64,000 nt of DNA from JADJOY01 sp046331705 [NCBI: bacterium] (GTDB lineage: Bacteria; JADJOY01), in NCBI GenBank assembly GCA_046331705.1, contig JAXLQJ010000025.1:38375-102374 (forward strand), in the 5' to 3' direction. The position numbers and the translations under genes were made by a program. Shown piece by piece: positions 42,822 through 51,642 of the stretch. How positions within the stretch are numbered: the stretch's first letter is position 1; each line of letters opens with the position of its first letter. The notes under the pieces were generated by a model. It worked only from the letters and a program-made list of their open reading frames with translations, had not been told where the DNA came from and searched no databases.

Positions 42822-43919
42822 ATGGCAGGTTGGTTCGCGCGAGCGGTGGACGGTGTCGCGGCATTCTTCGGTCGGCTGGTGCTTCGGCGCAGCCCGCCGA
42901 GCCCGAACACCTTGATGCATCTGGGCGGCTATCGGGGCCGGACACCGGACGAGCTCTTCGCGGCGCCACACGCGTTGCCGCACGTGACGGTCACGCCGCG
43001 CTGGAGGCTCGCGGGCCTCGAGTGCCGGCACCTCTCGTTCCCGTCCGTCCACGATCCGCTCGCCGCCGAGTTCCGTCACCGCCACGCCACCGACTACCAG
43101 CTCAACAACCGCGTCCACGTGCGCTGGCTCAAGCACCGCGACGCCGAGCGCCGCCCGACCATGGTGCTGCTCCACAGCTGGATGCAGCCGGACACGATCC
43201 TGGAGGAGCTGACGCTGTTGCCGTGGTTGGCGCGGCGGCTCGGCGTGAACGTGGCGCGGATGCAGCTGCCCTATCACGGCCGCCGCCGCCCCGAATGCTC
43301 GCGCTTCGACGGCGAGCTCTTCTGGACCGCCGATCTGGTGCGCACCTTCGAAGCGATCCGCCAGAGCGTGATCGATGCGCGCTCGCTCACTTCCTGGCTC
43401 CTCGCCAACGAGGCGGAGTCGGTCGGCGCGGCCGGGTTGAGCCTGGGCGGCATGATGACGTTGGCGCTCACGGCCCTCGACGACCGCCTCGCGTTCTCGA
43501 TCCCGGTGGCCGCTCACCTGGACCTGGCCGGCGTCCTGGCCGACGCCTCGCTGCTCCGGCCCATGCGCGAGGAACTGGCGCGCCACGGCTGGGGCCCCGC
43601 GGAGGTCGATGCCTACATCGCCAGTGTCGGCATGAAGGACCTGCAGCCGCGCATCCCGCGCGAGCGAATCCTGTTCGTGGCGGGGGTTCACGATCGGTTG
43701 CTCGCCGCCCACCGAACCGAGGCCCTCTGGAGGCAATGGGGCGAGCCCGCCATCCACTGGTACGACGCGGGGCACCTTGGCATCTTCACCCAGCTCGGCA
43801 GCACCACCCGCGTGATGCGCGATTTCCTGGAAAGGCTCGGGCAGGTGCCGCGGCGAGCGGCCGTCGAGCCGCGCGCGACGGAGCTCGAGCCGGCGGGGCT
43901 GCTCGCCGTGCCCGCCTGA
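42822..43919 (+). CDS. Alpha/beta hydrolase (ABHD18/DUF2048-like)
   Basis: The 365-residue protein has an alpha/beta hydrolase core: TMVLLHSWMQPDTILEE (oxyanion region), ARMQLPYHGRR, nucleophile elbow AAGLSLGGMM (Ser) and ILFVAGVHDRLLAAHRTEA with WYDAGHLG giving the likely Asp and His. No signal peptide is present. The same layout (LPYHGRR versus LPFHGAR; GLSLGG versus GISLGG) recurs in the hydrolase at 57862, so the two are paralogues. ATG 42822 follows GGAGG. Its promoter region has the phased GTGATA repeats, so it is likely regulated alone. The substrate is probably an ester or lipid (inference). Confidence 0.85.
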   Translation: MAGWFARAVDGVAAFFGRLVLRRSPPSPNTLMHLGGYRGRTPDELFAAPHALPHVTVTPRWRLAGLECRHLSFPSVHDPLAAEFRHRHATDYQLNNRVHVRWLKHRDAERRPTMVLLHSWMQPDTILEELTLLPWLARRLGVNVARMQLPYHGRRRPECSRFDGELFWTADLVRTFEAIRQSVIDARSLTSWLLANEAESVGAAGLSLGGMMTLALTALDDRLAFSIPVAAHLDLAGVLADASLLRPMREELARHGWGPAEVDAYIASVGMKDLQPRIPRERILFVAGVHDRLLAAHRTEALWRQWGEPAIHWYDAGHLGIFTQLGSTTRVMRDFLERLGQVPRRAAVEPRATELEPAGLLAVPA

Positions 43920-44061
43920 CCACGGGCACCTGCCGGGCGGGCGCGCGCCCTTCGCGACGCGGGATCGGCGCTCCGTCGCCCGGGCTCAAGTCGCGTCGCG
44001 GATCCGCCGATCATCCGTCTCGTATGGCCCAGACGTGGGCCGCGGGGCGAGGATCGCCGAC

Positions 44062-44619
44062 ATGCGCCAGAACGGGATTGTCCCCACGGGACGAGAAGTC
44101 ACCTTTCGGGACGACGAGATCATCGTCAGCAAGACGGACCTGAAGGGTACGATCACCTATGCCAACGACGTGTTCGTACGGGTCTCCGGCTACGACGAGC
44201 GCGAGCTGCTGGGATCGCCGCACAGCTTGATCCGTCACCCCGACATGCCGCGCTGCGTGTTCAAGCTCTTGTGGGACACGATCCAGCGCGGCGAGGAGAT
44301 CTTCGCGTACGTGAACAACCTGGCGAAGACCGGTGACCACTACTGGGTCTTCGCGCACGTCACGCCGAGCCACGACGGCCACGGCCGGGTCGTGGGCTAT
44401 CACTCGAACCGCCGCGTCCCGTACCCCGACGCGCTTTCCAAGGTGAAGACGCTCTACGCCCGGCTGCGCGACGAAGAGCGCAAGCACGGCGACTCGATGG
44501 CGGGGATGAACGCCGCCGGGGCCGTGCTGGCCGAGACGCTCGCGCAGCAAGGGCAGGACTACGCCGAGTTCGTCTTCCAGCTCTCGGCGCACACTCGGTT
44601 GGCCGCGTCGGCGAGGTGA
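44062..44619 (+). CDS. PAS-domain redox/oxygen sensor (Aer-like)
   Basis: The 185-residue cytoplasmic protein has an Aer-type PAS domain: PTGREVTFRDDEIIVSKTDL, KGTITYANDVFVRVSGY, ELLGSPHSLIRHPDMPR and NLAKTGDHYWVFAHVTP. This version of PAS binds FAD in Aer and senses redox state. After PAS there is only a short helical tail, with no HAMP or MCP domain in the same chain. The MCP gene starts 3 bp later, so the sensor and signalling halves of an aerotaxis-like receptor are encoded separately here. ATG 44062 was chosen for its GAGG site; a GTG at 44035 adds nine residues. Confidence 0.87.
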   Translation: MRQNGIVPTGREVTFRDDEIIVSKTDLKGTITYANDVFVRVSGYDERELLGSPHSLIRHPDMPRCVFKLLWDTIQRGEEIFAYVNNLAKTGDHYWVFAHVTPSHDGHGRVVGYHSNRRVPYPDALSKVKTLYARLRDEERKHGDSMAGMNAAGAVLAETLAQQGQDYAEFVFQLSAHTRLAASAR

Positions 44620-44622
44620 TCC

Positions 44623-45753
44623 ATGGGTGCTTGGTGGCAGCGTAAACGCGGCGCAGCGAACGAGGGCGCGCGCGGGGGGGACGAAGCAGGCGCCGTCGAT
44701 GGTCTGGCGGAGGTGCGCCGTCTCACCGAGATCTGCGTGCGTGCCGGAACCGGCGATCTGGAAGCGCGCGTGGTCGGGCTCTCGTCACAACCCGAGCTGG
44801 CGGCGCTCGGCCGCGCCATCAACCAGGTCCTCGACATCGCCGACTCGTACGTGCGCGAGGCGTCGGCGGCGATGAGCGAGGCGAGCCGCGATCGTTTTCA
44901 TCGACCGATCCTGCTGCGTGGGCTGCACGGCGCCTATCGTCACAGCGCGGCGGTCATCAATCAGGCGGCGCTCAAGATGCAAGCCAGCAGCGAGCAGCTC
45001 GGGTTGGTGGCCAACCTCGCCGCGGAGACCGCGAGCAACGTGGTGACGGTGGCCGCGGCCTGTGAGGAGCTCAACGTCACCACCAGCGAGATCGCGCGGC
45101 GCAGCTCGGAGTCGGTGGCGCTCACCGAGGTCGCCGTGCGCGAGGCCGAGCAGGCCGCCAGCGCGGTTCACGGCTTCAGCGCCGTGGCCCGCGAGATCGG
45201 CGAGGTCGTCGCGTTCATCGGCAAGGTGGCGGCGCAGACCAATCTGCTCGCGCTGAACGCCAGCATCGAGGCCTCGCGCGCCGGCAAAGGCGGGCAAGGC
45301 TTCGCGGTGGTGGCGCACGAGGTGAAGGAGCTCGCGCACCGCACCGCCCAGGCGACCGAGGAGATTCGCGCGAAGGTGGTGGGCATGGAGCGATCGGTCG
45401 ACGCGGCGGTTCGGCACATGCAAGGGATCAGCGGTTCGATCCACCGGATCGACGAGACCACCGCGGAGATCGCGCATTCCGTCGAGGAGCAGGTGAAAGC
45501 GACCAGCGACATCGGCTCGGCGATCTCGGTGGTCTCGGACAGCACGCGCCAGGTCTCGGACCGGATCCGCGAATCCACGGCGACGCACGCCGCGAGCGCG
45601 CGCCCGGGGGGCACCGAGGCCGCGACGCACTCGGGCGAGGTCGGCTCCCGCGGCGCCACTGCCGTCTCGCCGCTGACTCGCGCACGGCCCGCCCCCGGGC
45701 ACTCGAACGGCGCTCAGCCTCGAGCGTCGTCGACGCCTGGCGCGGCGCACTGA
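44623..45753 (+). CDS. Soluble methyl-accepting chemotaxis protein
   Basis: The 376-residue protein has no transmembrane helices. Residues about 30-120 resemble a HAMP-like helical input ([36 protein letters not shown]). The signalling domain follows, with the hairpin tip [39 protein letters not shown]. The tip is the CheA/CheW contact site and is intact. The last ~60 residues are Ala/Ser/Pro/Gly-rich and disordered, without the NWETF CheR-docking pentapeptide. It is 3 bp after the PAS gene and probably partners with it. No other che gene is in the window. Confidence 0.9.
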   Translation: MGAWWQRKRGAANEGARGGDEAGAVDGLAEVRRLTEICVRAGTGDLEARVVGLSSQPELAALGRAINQVLDIADSYVREASAAMSEASRDRFHRPILLRGLHGAYRHSAAVINQAALKMQASSEQLGLVANLAAETASNVVTVAAACEELNVTTSEIARRSSESVALTEVAVREAEQAASAVHGFSAVAREIGEVVAFIGKVAAQTNLLALNASIEASRAGKGGQGFAVVAHEVKELAHRTAQATEEIRAKVVGMERSVDAAVRHMQGISGSIHRIDETTAEIAHSVEEQVKATSDIGSAISVVSDSTRQVSDRIRESTATHAASARPGGTEAATHSGEVGSRGATAVSPLTRARPAPGHSNGAQPRASSTPGAAH

Positions 45754-45944
45754 CCCACGCGCGCCACGCGCCGCATCGAGCCCGCGCGCAGGCGCTGCGC
45801 CGAGCGGCCAAGAGCGTCTCGCCCGCGGTGCACCGCCGCGACGCACCGATGCTTTCCTGTGGCGCGTCGCCGCTTCTTGCCTGTGACGTAGATCATGGAT
45901 CTCGGTCTCCGCGACCTCGGATCATGAGGCCGAGGAGAACCGAC

Positions 45945-47087
45945 ATGCGAATCGAGAAGATCGAGGTCGGCCGTCGCGCCGCCCAAGTCAACCGCGCCGT
46001 CGAAGCCGTCGCGAACCAGGGGCTGCGCAGCTTGGATCGCGCCCGCGAAGCGGTGGGGCTCGAGGGCCGCAAGGCGCGCTACGACGACTCCCGCTACGAG
46101 TTCATCGGCGGCGACCGGGACGTGCTGCGCCGCAAGCACTACGACAAGAGCCTCAAGCTCCTGTGGAAGGCGGAGCGCCACGCCGCGTGGTCGACGTTCC
46201 ACGACGGCGCCGACGATCTGCCGCTCGAGCGCATGGCGCGCGAGTCGATGACCAAGGCCGAGCGCGCCGCGGGCAAGCGCCTCGCGAGCGCGGAGTTCCG
46301 AGCGAAGCTGGCCCGCGAGTACACCCTCGCCGAGCGCCAGGCCCTGGTCCGCGTGCTCACGGCCATCGGTCACGGCGAGGCCTACGCCTGGCTGGTCTCC
46401 GCCGAGGTGCTGGCCGAGGTGAAGAGCACCGGTGCCCGCGCCGCGCTCACCATGCAGGTGATGGAGGAGGCCAAGCACTTCGTGGTGCTGCGCGAGCTGA
46501 TCCACGCGTTCGGCGTCGAGGTGCCGCGCCAGTCGGCGTGGGAGTACCTGTTGCTCGAACAGGTGCTCAAGGCCGATGGTCTCGACAAGCTCTTCGGTAT
46601 GAACGTGCTGGTGGAGGGGATCGCGCTCTCGATCTTCGGCATGCTCGCGCACCTGCCGGGCCTCGAGATCCTGCGGCTCTTCCACCTCGACGAGTCGCGG
46701 CACACGGCGCTGCCGGTCAACTACTTCAATGAGTTCCCGCTGAGCCGCTGGCAGCGGCTCAGCCCGCTGGCGCGCGCGCGTCGCTTGAATCTGGTGTTGC
46801 CCGCGATCCCGCTGGTCTTCTACCTGGAGGAATCGCTCGCCGAGCTGGGCATCGACGCGCTCGAGCTAGGCGGCTCGGTGATCCGCAAGGTGAGCATGCT
46901 CGCCGAGCGCGCGGGCTTCGAGCCGCCCGGCGCGGGCGAGGCCCTGGGAGAGCGGCTCAACGCGCTCTTCAACGCGTATGCGCGTCTGACGCGGCCGCAC
47001 TACGTGCCGCGCGACTATCATCGCGGGGAGACCACCCGCGATGCCGCGGCGCGCGCCGTCGAGGACGAGGTCTTCGCGGCCGCCTGA
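45945..47087 (+). CDS. Ferritin-like diiron protein
   Basis: The 380-residue helical protein has the four-helix diiron ligand pattern: HGEAYAWLVS, MEEAKHFVVL (ExxH), LVEGIALSIF and LDESRHTALP (ExxH). The arrangement matches the diiron protein at 13514 but the sequences are diverged, with a longer N-terminal lysine/arginine-rich segment and a fairly hydrophobic stretch LNLVLPAIPLVFYLEESL. O2-dependent oxidase or desaturase-like chemistry is plausible; iron storage is less so. ATG 45945 follows GAGGAG. It stands alone, with no linked regulator. Confidence 0.82.
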   Translation: MRIEKIEVGRRAAQVNRAVEAVANQGLRSLDRAREAVGLEGRKARYDDSRYEFIGGDRDVLRRKHYDKSLKLLWKAERHAAWSTFHDGADDLPLERMARESMTKAERAAGKRLASAEFRAKLAREYTLAERQALVRVLTAIGHGEAYAWLVSAEVLAEVKSTGARAALTMQVMEEAKHFVVLRELIHAFGVEVPRQSAWEYLLLEQVLKADGLDKLFGMNVLVEGIALSIFGMLAHLPGLEILRLFHLDESRHTALPVNYFNEFPLSRWQRLSPLARARRLNLVLPAIPLVFYLEESLAELGIDALELGGSVIRKVSMLAERAGFEPPGAGEALGERLNALFNAYARLTRPHYVPRDYHRGETTRDAAARAVEDEVFAAA

Positions 47088-47470
47088 GCGAGCGCGTCCT
47101 CCGCGTTCCGCGATCGCTGCCCCGAGCGCGCTCGGGGTCCGGCCGCATGGCGGCGGGAGTCGCCGTCGAGAGCATTCGCGCCCTCGCCGTTCGTGGTGCG
47201 GGCGAGCCGCGCCCCGGCGCCGATGGAGCGCGCCATGAACGATCTGGGCCGCCAGGCGGTGCTGCGGCACGAGCTGGGCGGCCCCGGCGTGCACACGTTC
47301 GAGCCCGTGTTCGCGCCGCTCGACAGCGGGGTACCGGATCGCCGAGCGCGCCGCCGCTGGCGCGCGACGCGGTCCCTGGCGGTGCGCGACGAATCGCGCC
47401 AGGTCATTTAGGCTCTGCCGCGCCGCCGAGTGGACGAGCGAGGCGGCGTTCACGAGCGAGGGCGAGGTCG
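47088..47470. other. Gene-free stretch
   Basis: 383 bp lie between the diiron protein and the YbaY-MliC lipoprotein. I see no gene with credible start and homology and no strong hairpin. It probably holds the lipoprotein promoter, which I cannot place. Confidence 0.4.
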
Positions 47471-48172
47471 ATGATGCGCGCGCGGTCGGTCGCAAGAGTG
47501 CTGGCGAGTGCCTTGGGTTTGGCGCTCGTGCTCGGGTGTGGAGCCGGGACTCCTCCGCCGGCACCGCCGCCGCCACCTCCGCCGCCGCGCGTGGAGCCGC
47601 TCAAGATCGAGGGCACCGTCACCCATCTGCAGCGCATCGCGCTGCCGCCGACCACCGAGGCGCGGGTGGCGCTGGTGGACGTCACGGGCGGCGAGTCGGC
47701 GGCGATGACGATGGTGGAGCGCGTGTTCGCGGTGGGACGGCAGGTGCCCGTGCCGTTCGCGCTGGCGATCGACCCGAAGCGCGTGAGCGCCCAAGCTCGC
47801 TACGAGCTGCGCGCGGCGCTCGTCGATCCGCGGGGATCGCTCCATTGGGGGATCACCAACCCCATCGAATGGAAGCCCGCGCCCCTCACGTCGGGCGTGG
47901 TGCTGGTGGTGGGCCCGTCGCGCCCGCCCGATCCGATCGAGGCGAGCCCGTTCCGCTACCGCTGCGACGCCACCTTCAGCTTCGGGCTTCAGGAGCTGGG
48001 CGAGGACGTCGTCGAGGTGCGGCTCGCCGATCGGACCTTGCGCCTCAGCCGGGTGCCCTCCGCGCTGGGAGTCACGTTCACCGACGGCGTCAACACCTTC
48101 TGGCGGAAGGAGACGATCGCCAACCTGATCCTCGCCGGGCACGTCCACAACTGCTACCAGCGCTATCCATGA
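47471..48172 (+). CDS. Lipoprotein fusing YbaY-like and MliC (lysozyme inhibitor)-like domains
   Basis: The 233-residue protein has a lipoprotein signal (VARVLASALGLALVLGC) and a polyproline linker. Domain 1 (about 45-140) is YbaY/YscW-like: EGTVTHLQRIALPPTTEARV, VPVPFALAIDPKRV, YELRAALVD. Domain 2 (about 155-233) fits MliC/PliC c-type lysozyme inhibitors: FRYRCDATFSFGL, LRLSRVPSALGVTF, NTFWRKETIANLIL and a final Cys in HNCYQ, with the two Cys positioned for the family disulphide. MliC proteins block lysozyme in the periplasm. Two ATGs are adjacent; a GAGG lies upstream. Confidence 0.78.
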   Translation: MMRARSVARVLASALGLALVLGCGAGTPPPAPPPPPPPPRVEPLKIEGTVTHLQRIALPPTTEARVALVDVTGGESAAMTMVERVFAVGRQVPVPFALAIDPKRVSAQARYELRAALVDPRGSLHWGITNPIEWKPAPLTSGVVLVVGPSRPPDPIEASPFRYRCDATFSFGLQELGEDVVEVRLADRTLRLSRVPSALGVTFTDGVNTFWRKETIANLILAGHVHNCYQRYP

Positions 48173-48179
48173 CGGCGCG

Positions 48180-49064
48180 TCAGTGGGCGGTGCGGGTCGG
48201 CCGGGCGATCACCTCGATGGACGGGCCGCGCTCGAAGCGACCGCCGAGGCGGTAGATCGCGTCCTGGAGCCAGCGACCGCGGGGGTTCGCGAGATAGACC
48301 GGATGGCGCGGCAGGTAGGTGCGTAGCTCCAGCACCTCGAAGCCTTCCTCGGCGAGCGTGCGCCGGATGGTGCGCGGGTCGAAGAACGTCATGTGGAACT
48401 CGGACGCGACCTCGCTGAAGAAATGCCGATCGAAGGACGGGCCGAGCACGGCGCGGCTCGCCGCCTTGATCTTGTCCTTGAGCGAATGGAGCTGGTTGGG
48501 CACGTCGATCAAGAGCACGCCGTCCTCGACGAGCAGCCCTCGGCATTGGCGCAGCGTCTTGCGCGGGTCGGGAACGTGCTCGAGCGAGAGGCTCAGCACC
48601 GCGTCGAAGCGCTTGCCCTGGAAGCTCGCGAGGTCCCAACCCTCGGCGACCTGCACGTTCACGCCGAGCTGGCGGGCGTGGTCGGCCAGGATCGGCGCGA
48701 ACTCGACGGCCTCGACGCTCCAGCCGCCCTGCTCGGCGACCTCGAACATGTAGCCGCCCTCGAGGCATGCGATGCCGAGCAGGCGGCCGCGGTTCGGTCG
48801 CCAGCGCTCCAGCCGCGCGAGCCGCCCTCGGTAGAAGTCGCGTCGCGCGGCGCCGCGGTGGGCGTTGCTGGCCTGATAGTACGGATGACGCGCGTAGAGC
48901 GCGCCCAGCTCGACGAGATCGAGCCGCGGGCTCTGGAAGCGCAGGCCGCAGTCGGGGCAGCGGGCGATGCCGAGACCCGCGGGAAACCGCAGGAAGCGCG
49001 CGTGACGCGGCTCGGACTCGGCGCGAGAGCTTCCGCACAGCAGGCACGCGACGGTTTCAGGCAT
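48180..49064 (-). CDS. SAM-dependent methyltransferase with N-terminal zinc ribbon
   Basis: The 294-residue protein opens with a zinc-ribbon pair CLLCGSS and CPDCGL (CxxC...CxxC), as in sugar or polyketide C-methyltransferase families. The Rossmann core has RGRLLGIACLEGGYMFEVA, where motif I is unusual (IACLEGG rather than DIGCGTG), VEAVEFAPILADHARQLG and KRFDAVLSLSLEHVPDP. An HxxF-rich C-terminal part follows. Its start lies 9 bp after the glycosyltransferase gene, so the two form an operon that probably builds or decorates a surface glycan. The loose motif I leaves activity slightly uncertain. Confidence 0.84.
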   Translation of the reverse strand: MPETVACLLCGSSRAESEPRHARFLRFPAGLGIARCPDCGLRFQSPRLDLVELGALYARHPYYQASNAHRGAARRDFYRGRLARLERWRPNRGRLLGIACLEGGYMFEVAEQGGWSVEAVEFAPILADHARQLGVNVQVAEGWDLASFQGKRFDAVLSLSLEHVPDPRKTLRQCRGLLVEDGVLLIDVPNQLHSLKDKIKAASRAVLGPSFDRHFFSEVASEFHMTFFDPRTIRRTLAEEGFEVLELRTYLPRHPVYLANPRGRWLQDAIYRLGGRFERGPSIEVIARPTRTAH

Positions 49065-49073
49065 GGACGAACC

Positions 49074-50282
49074 TCATGGCGACGGGGACGGCAGCGGTTG
49101 CGGGGTGTCGGAGGGCGCGCCGCCGGCGAGAAGACGGCGGTAGAGCGAGGTGTAGACATCCAGCACGGCGTCGCTTCCGAAGCGGGTGCGCGCCGTGGCG
49201 CGCGCTTGCTCGCCGATGCGGCGGCGGAGCGGCTCGTCCGCGAGCAGCCCGAGTGTGGCATGCGCGAGCTCGGGGGCGAGTGCCTCGGGCTGGCGCGCGT
49301 GAAGCAGCACGCCGTTCTCGCCGTCGCGCACGTGGGCCGCTGCCAGACCGACGGGAGTGGTGATCGCGGCGAGGCCGTGGGCCATCGCCTCGGCGAGCAC
49401 GTTGCCGAAGGCCTCGCTGGCGGAGGGCGCGAGGAGCACGTCCGCCGCCCGGTAGTAGGGCGACGGGTCCGATTGCCAGCCGATCAGGCGGACCGAGCCC
49501 GCGACGGAAGGGGAGCGCGCCCATTCCTCGAGCGTGTCGCGCAGCGGGCCGTCGCCCACGATCACCAGCGTCGCGTTCGCGGCCGCGCGAATCGCCGGCC
49601 AGGCGCTCATGATCGCGTCGAGGCCCTTGCCTCGCACCCAGCGGCCCACGAACAGGCAGATACCGCCGCCGGGCAGGCCGAGGGCGGCGCGCCGCTCCGC
49701 CGGCGGCGCATCGTCGGCCGTGCCGTCCGCGCGCGGCGGACGGGGAAGGTCGATGGCATTCGGCACCAGCACCACCCGCGTGTGTGCCGCCCCAGCCTGA
49801 AGGGCTTCGTTCCGGACCTCGGCGCTGGTGGCGATCAACGCGTCCGCGGTGCGAAACGCCCGCCACAGCCACGGACCGAGCGGGCTCGCGCGAACCTTCG
49901 CGATGTCGCCGCCGCAGCCGACGGTGCAGATCTTCACGAGCGTGCGGCAACCGCGCAGTCGCGCGCCCAGCACGGCGCCGAGCACGAACGGCGAGAGGCA
50001 ATGGGCGTGCACGATGTCGTAGCGGCCGCCGTGCAGCGCGAAATGGAGGCAGGCCATCGCGGCGTTCGTCACCAACCGCGCACGTCCGGGGCGAAGCGTC
50101 GGCAAGCGCACGACGCGGACGCCGCCGTCCCGCGACTCGCGCGGAAGCCCGGGGGCATGGCGCGAGGTGACCACGTCGCACTGGCCGAGCCGCGCCGCGA
50201 GGTGGGCGGCGAGGACCCGCGCCTGCTGTTCGGCACCGCCGGGATGCGGGGGGAAATGCTGGATCGCGAGAGCGACTCTCAT
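49074..50282 (-). CDS. Glycosyltransferase family 4 (GT-B fold)
   Basis: The 402-residue protein has the GT4 N-terminal start IQHFPPHPGGAEQQARVLA, IVHAHCLSPFVLG, LFVGRWVRGKGLDAIMSAW, LVIVGDGPLRDTLEEWA, and the donor-binding EX7E-like ASEAFGNVLAEAMAHGLA. It has no signal peptide and would work at the cytoplasmic face of the membrane using a nucleotide-sugar. ATG 50282 is chosen because the Rossmann start follows directly; a longer reading only adds low-complexity residues. The methyltransferase gene is 9 bp downstream. Donor and acceptor are unknown. Confidence 0.92.
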   Translation of the reverse strand: MRVALAIQHFPPHPGGAEQQARVLAAHLAARLGQCDVVTSRHAPGLPRESRDGGVRVVRLPTLRPGRARLVTNAAMACLHFALHGGRYDIVHAHCLSPFVLGAVLGARLRGCRTLVKICTVGCGGDIAKVRASPLGPWLWRAFRTADALIATSAEVRNEALQAGAAHTRVVLVPNAIDLPRPPRADGTADDAPPAERRAALGLPGGGICLFVGRWVRGKGLDAIMSAWPAIRAAANATLVIVGDGPLRDTLEEWARSPSVAGSVRLIGWQSDPSPYYRAADVLLAPSASEAFGNVLAEAMAHGLAAITTPVGLAAAHVRDGENGVLLHARQPEALAPELAHATLGLLADEPLRRRIGEQARATARTRFGSDAVLDVYTSLYRRLLAGGAPSDTPQPLPSPSP

Positions 50283-50466
50283 GGGCGCGCCGGCCTGGCA
50301 CGGGTGGGCGTAAGCGTTGGCGTCGGTGCCGGCCGACTTTCGCGCATCGGTGGTCGGGATGCGAGGGGGGCCGCTCGGCGCACGCGCCCCGCGCGCGGGG
50401 CCGCCGTCCGCACGTCTGTGCGATAACGCTCGCGACCGCGGCGCAGCGACGACCGGGAGGGGATCG

Positions 50467-51243
50467 ATGGGATTCGTCACACGGACGGGGCTGATGTCGG
50501 TGGCGCTCTTGGCGGCGATGCTCGTAGCGCTGGAACTCGGCCGGCGCTACGGCCGCCGCTGGCGCGCCACGCGCGGCGGCCGGGAGCCGGCCGCGTTCAG
50601 CACGGTTCAGGGCGCGATCCTCGGTCTGCTCGGTCTCTTGGTGGCGTTCTCGTTCTCCGGCGCGGCGCAGCGCTTCGACGCACGGCGCGAGCTGGTGACC
50701 GAGGAGGCGAACGCGATCGGCACCGCGTACCTGCGCATCGATCTGCTGCCACCCGCCGCCCAGCCCGCGCTACGCGATGCGTTCCGAGGCTACGTGGATG
50801 CACGCTTGGAGATCTACCGTCACATCGCCACCCCCACGGTCGCTCGCGAGGCACGACGTCGGGCCGAAGGGCTGCAAGGGGTGATCTGGCAGCAAGCGCT
50901 CGCTGCGCTTCACGACGCGCAGTCGCCGGCGGTCTGGACGCTGGTCGTGCCGGCGCTCAACGAGATGTTCGACATCGCGACCACCCGGATGCGAGCGATG
51001 GTGCTTCACCCGCCGAGGATCGTGTTCGGGTTGCTCGCCGGCCTGTCGCTCTTGGGCGCGGCGCTCGCCGGTTTCGAGCTGGCGGCGCGCGACGAGGCGC
51101 CGCATCTGGTCCTCTTCGCGTTCGCGTTCACCCTCGCGGTCACGTTCTACGTGATCGTGGATCTCGAGTACCCGCGGCTCGGGCTGATCCGCGCCGACGG
51201 CGCCGACCAGGTGCTGCTCGACCTTCGCGCCAGCATGGGCTGA
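50467..51243 (+). CDS. DUF4239 / bestrophin-like membrane protein
   Basis: The 258-residue protein matches the DUF4239 layout: an N-terminal helix, a second helix AFSTVQGAILGLLGLLVAFS, FDARRELVTEEANAIGTAYL, then a helical soluble region and two C-terminal helices (FGLLAGLSLLGAALAGFEL, LFAFAFTLAVTFYVIVDLEY). The FSxxQxAxLGLLGLLLAFS-type motif is the family hallmark. Function is unknown, with ion channel-like bestrophin relatives proposed. ATG 50467 follows GGGAGGGG. It is divergent from the GT gene. Confidence 0.85.
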   Translation: MGFVTRTGLMSVALLAAMLVALELGRRYGRRWRATRGGREPAAFSTVQGAILGLLGLLVAFSFSGAAQRFDARRELVTEEANAIGTAYLRIDLLPPAAQPALRDAFRGYVDARLEIYRHIATPTVAREARRRAEGLQGVIWQQALAALHDAQSPAVWTLVVPALNEMFDIATTRMRAMVLHPPRIVFGLLAGLSLLGAALAGFELAARDEAPHLVLFAFAFTLAVTFYVIVDLEYPRLGLIRADGADQVLLDLRASMG

Positions 51244-51333
51244 GGGGCTGGGCTCGAGTCGCGGCCGGTCTCCGCCCCAGGACCGCGCAGGCCGCGTCCG
51301 CTCACCGTCGCCGCTGCCGCCACTCTCGAACGC

Positions 51334-51367
51334 GCAACGGGCACCGCGAGAGCACGGTGCCCGTTGC
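51334..51367. terminator. 13-bp perfect hairpin between convergent genes
   Basis: GCAACGGGCACCG pairs perfectly with CGGTGCCCGTTGC around an 8-nt loop. It sits between the convergent bestrophin-like and Kazal genes and is likely a bidirectional terminator. Confidence 0.65.
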
Positions 51368-51374
51368 ACGCTGC

Positions 51375-51403
51375 GAACCCGTCCGCGTCGCGCGGGCGGG
51401 TTC
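51375..51403. terminator. Second hairpin, tandem to the previous
   Basis: GAACCCGTCCGC pairs with GCGGGCGGGTTC over 12 bp (one T-G wobble) around GTCGC, beginning 8 bp after the first hairpin. It is 12 bp past the Kazal gene's stop on the minus strand. Confidence 0.6.
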
Positions 51404-51414
51404 TCGCACGTCGC

Positions 51415-51642
51415 TCACTTCGGCTGCGACCGGGGGCAGCTCCCGTCGGTGATCGTGGTCTCGCCGGCGCACTTCGCGGTGCATTCGTTGGCGTACTCCT
51501 TGCCGCTTCCGCCGCACACGGTCTCGACCGCGATCGGGCAGCCCGCCTTGCACGCTTTCATCTCCTTCGAATCCTTGCTGCAGCCAGCCGCGCCGAGCGC
51601 GGCCACGAGCGCAAACGCACCGATCGCAACACTCGTCCGCAT
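51415..51642 (-). CDS. Small Kazal-type lipoprotein
   Basis: The 75-residue protein has a lipoprotein signal (TSVAIGAFALVAALGAAGC) and a single Kazal-like domain with six Cys plus two near the N-terminus: ACKAGCPIAVETVCGG, GKEYANECTAKCAG and a final GSC. The spacing fits Kazal_2 (CG...Y.N.C.A.CAG...G.C). Kazal domains are serine protease inhibitors of mainly eukaryotic secreted proteins, but bacterial cases exist. ATG 51642 is chosen for AGGAAA 6 nt upstream; ATG 51669 is less likely. It would be displayed on the envelope. The target protease is unknown. Confidence 0.75.
   Translation of the reverse strand: MRTSVAIGAFALVAALGAAGCSKDSKEMKACKAGCPIAVETVCGGSGKEYANECTAKCAGETTITDGSCPRSQPK

Noticed and set aside
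43951-44002. Inverted repeat TTCGCGACGCG/CGCGTCGCGGA before the PAS gene
   Set aside because: The 30-nt spacer and GC richness make it weak as a terminator or operator.
47193-47411. A possible small gene in the gap before the YbaY-MliC gene
   Set aside because: It has no ribosome site and an atypical composition, and nothing homologous is recognised.
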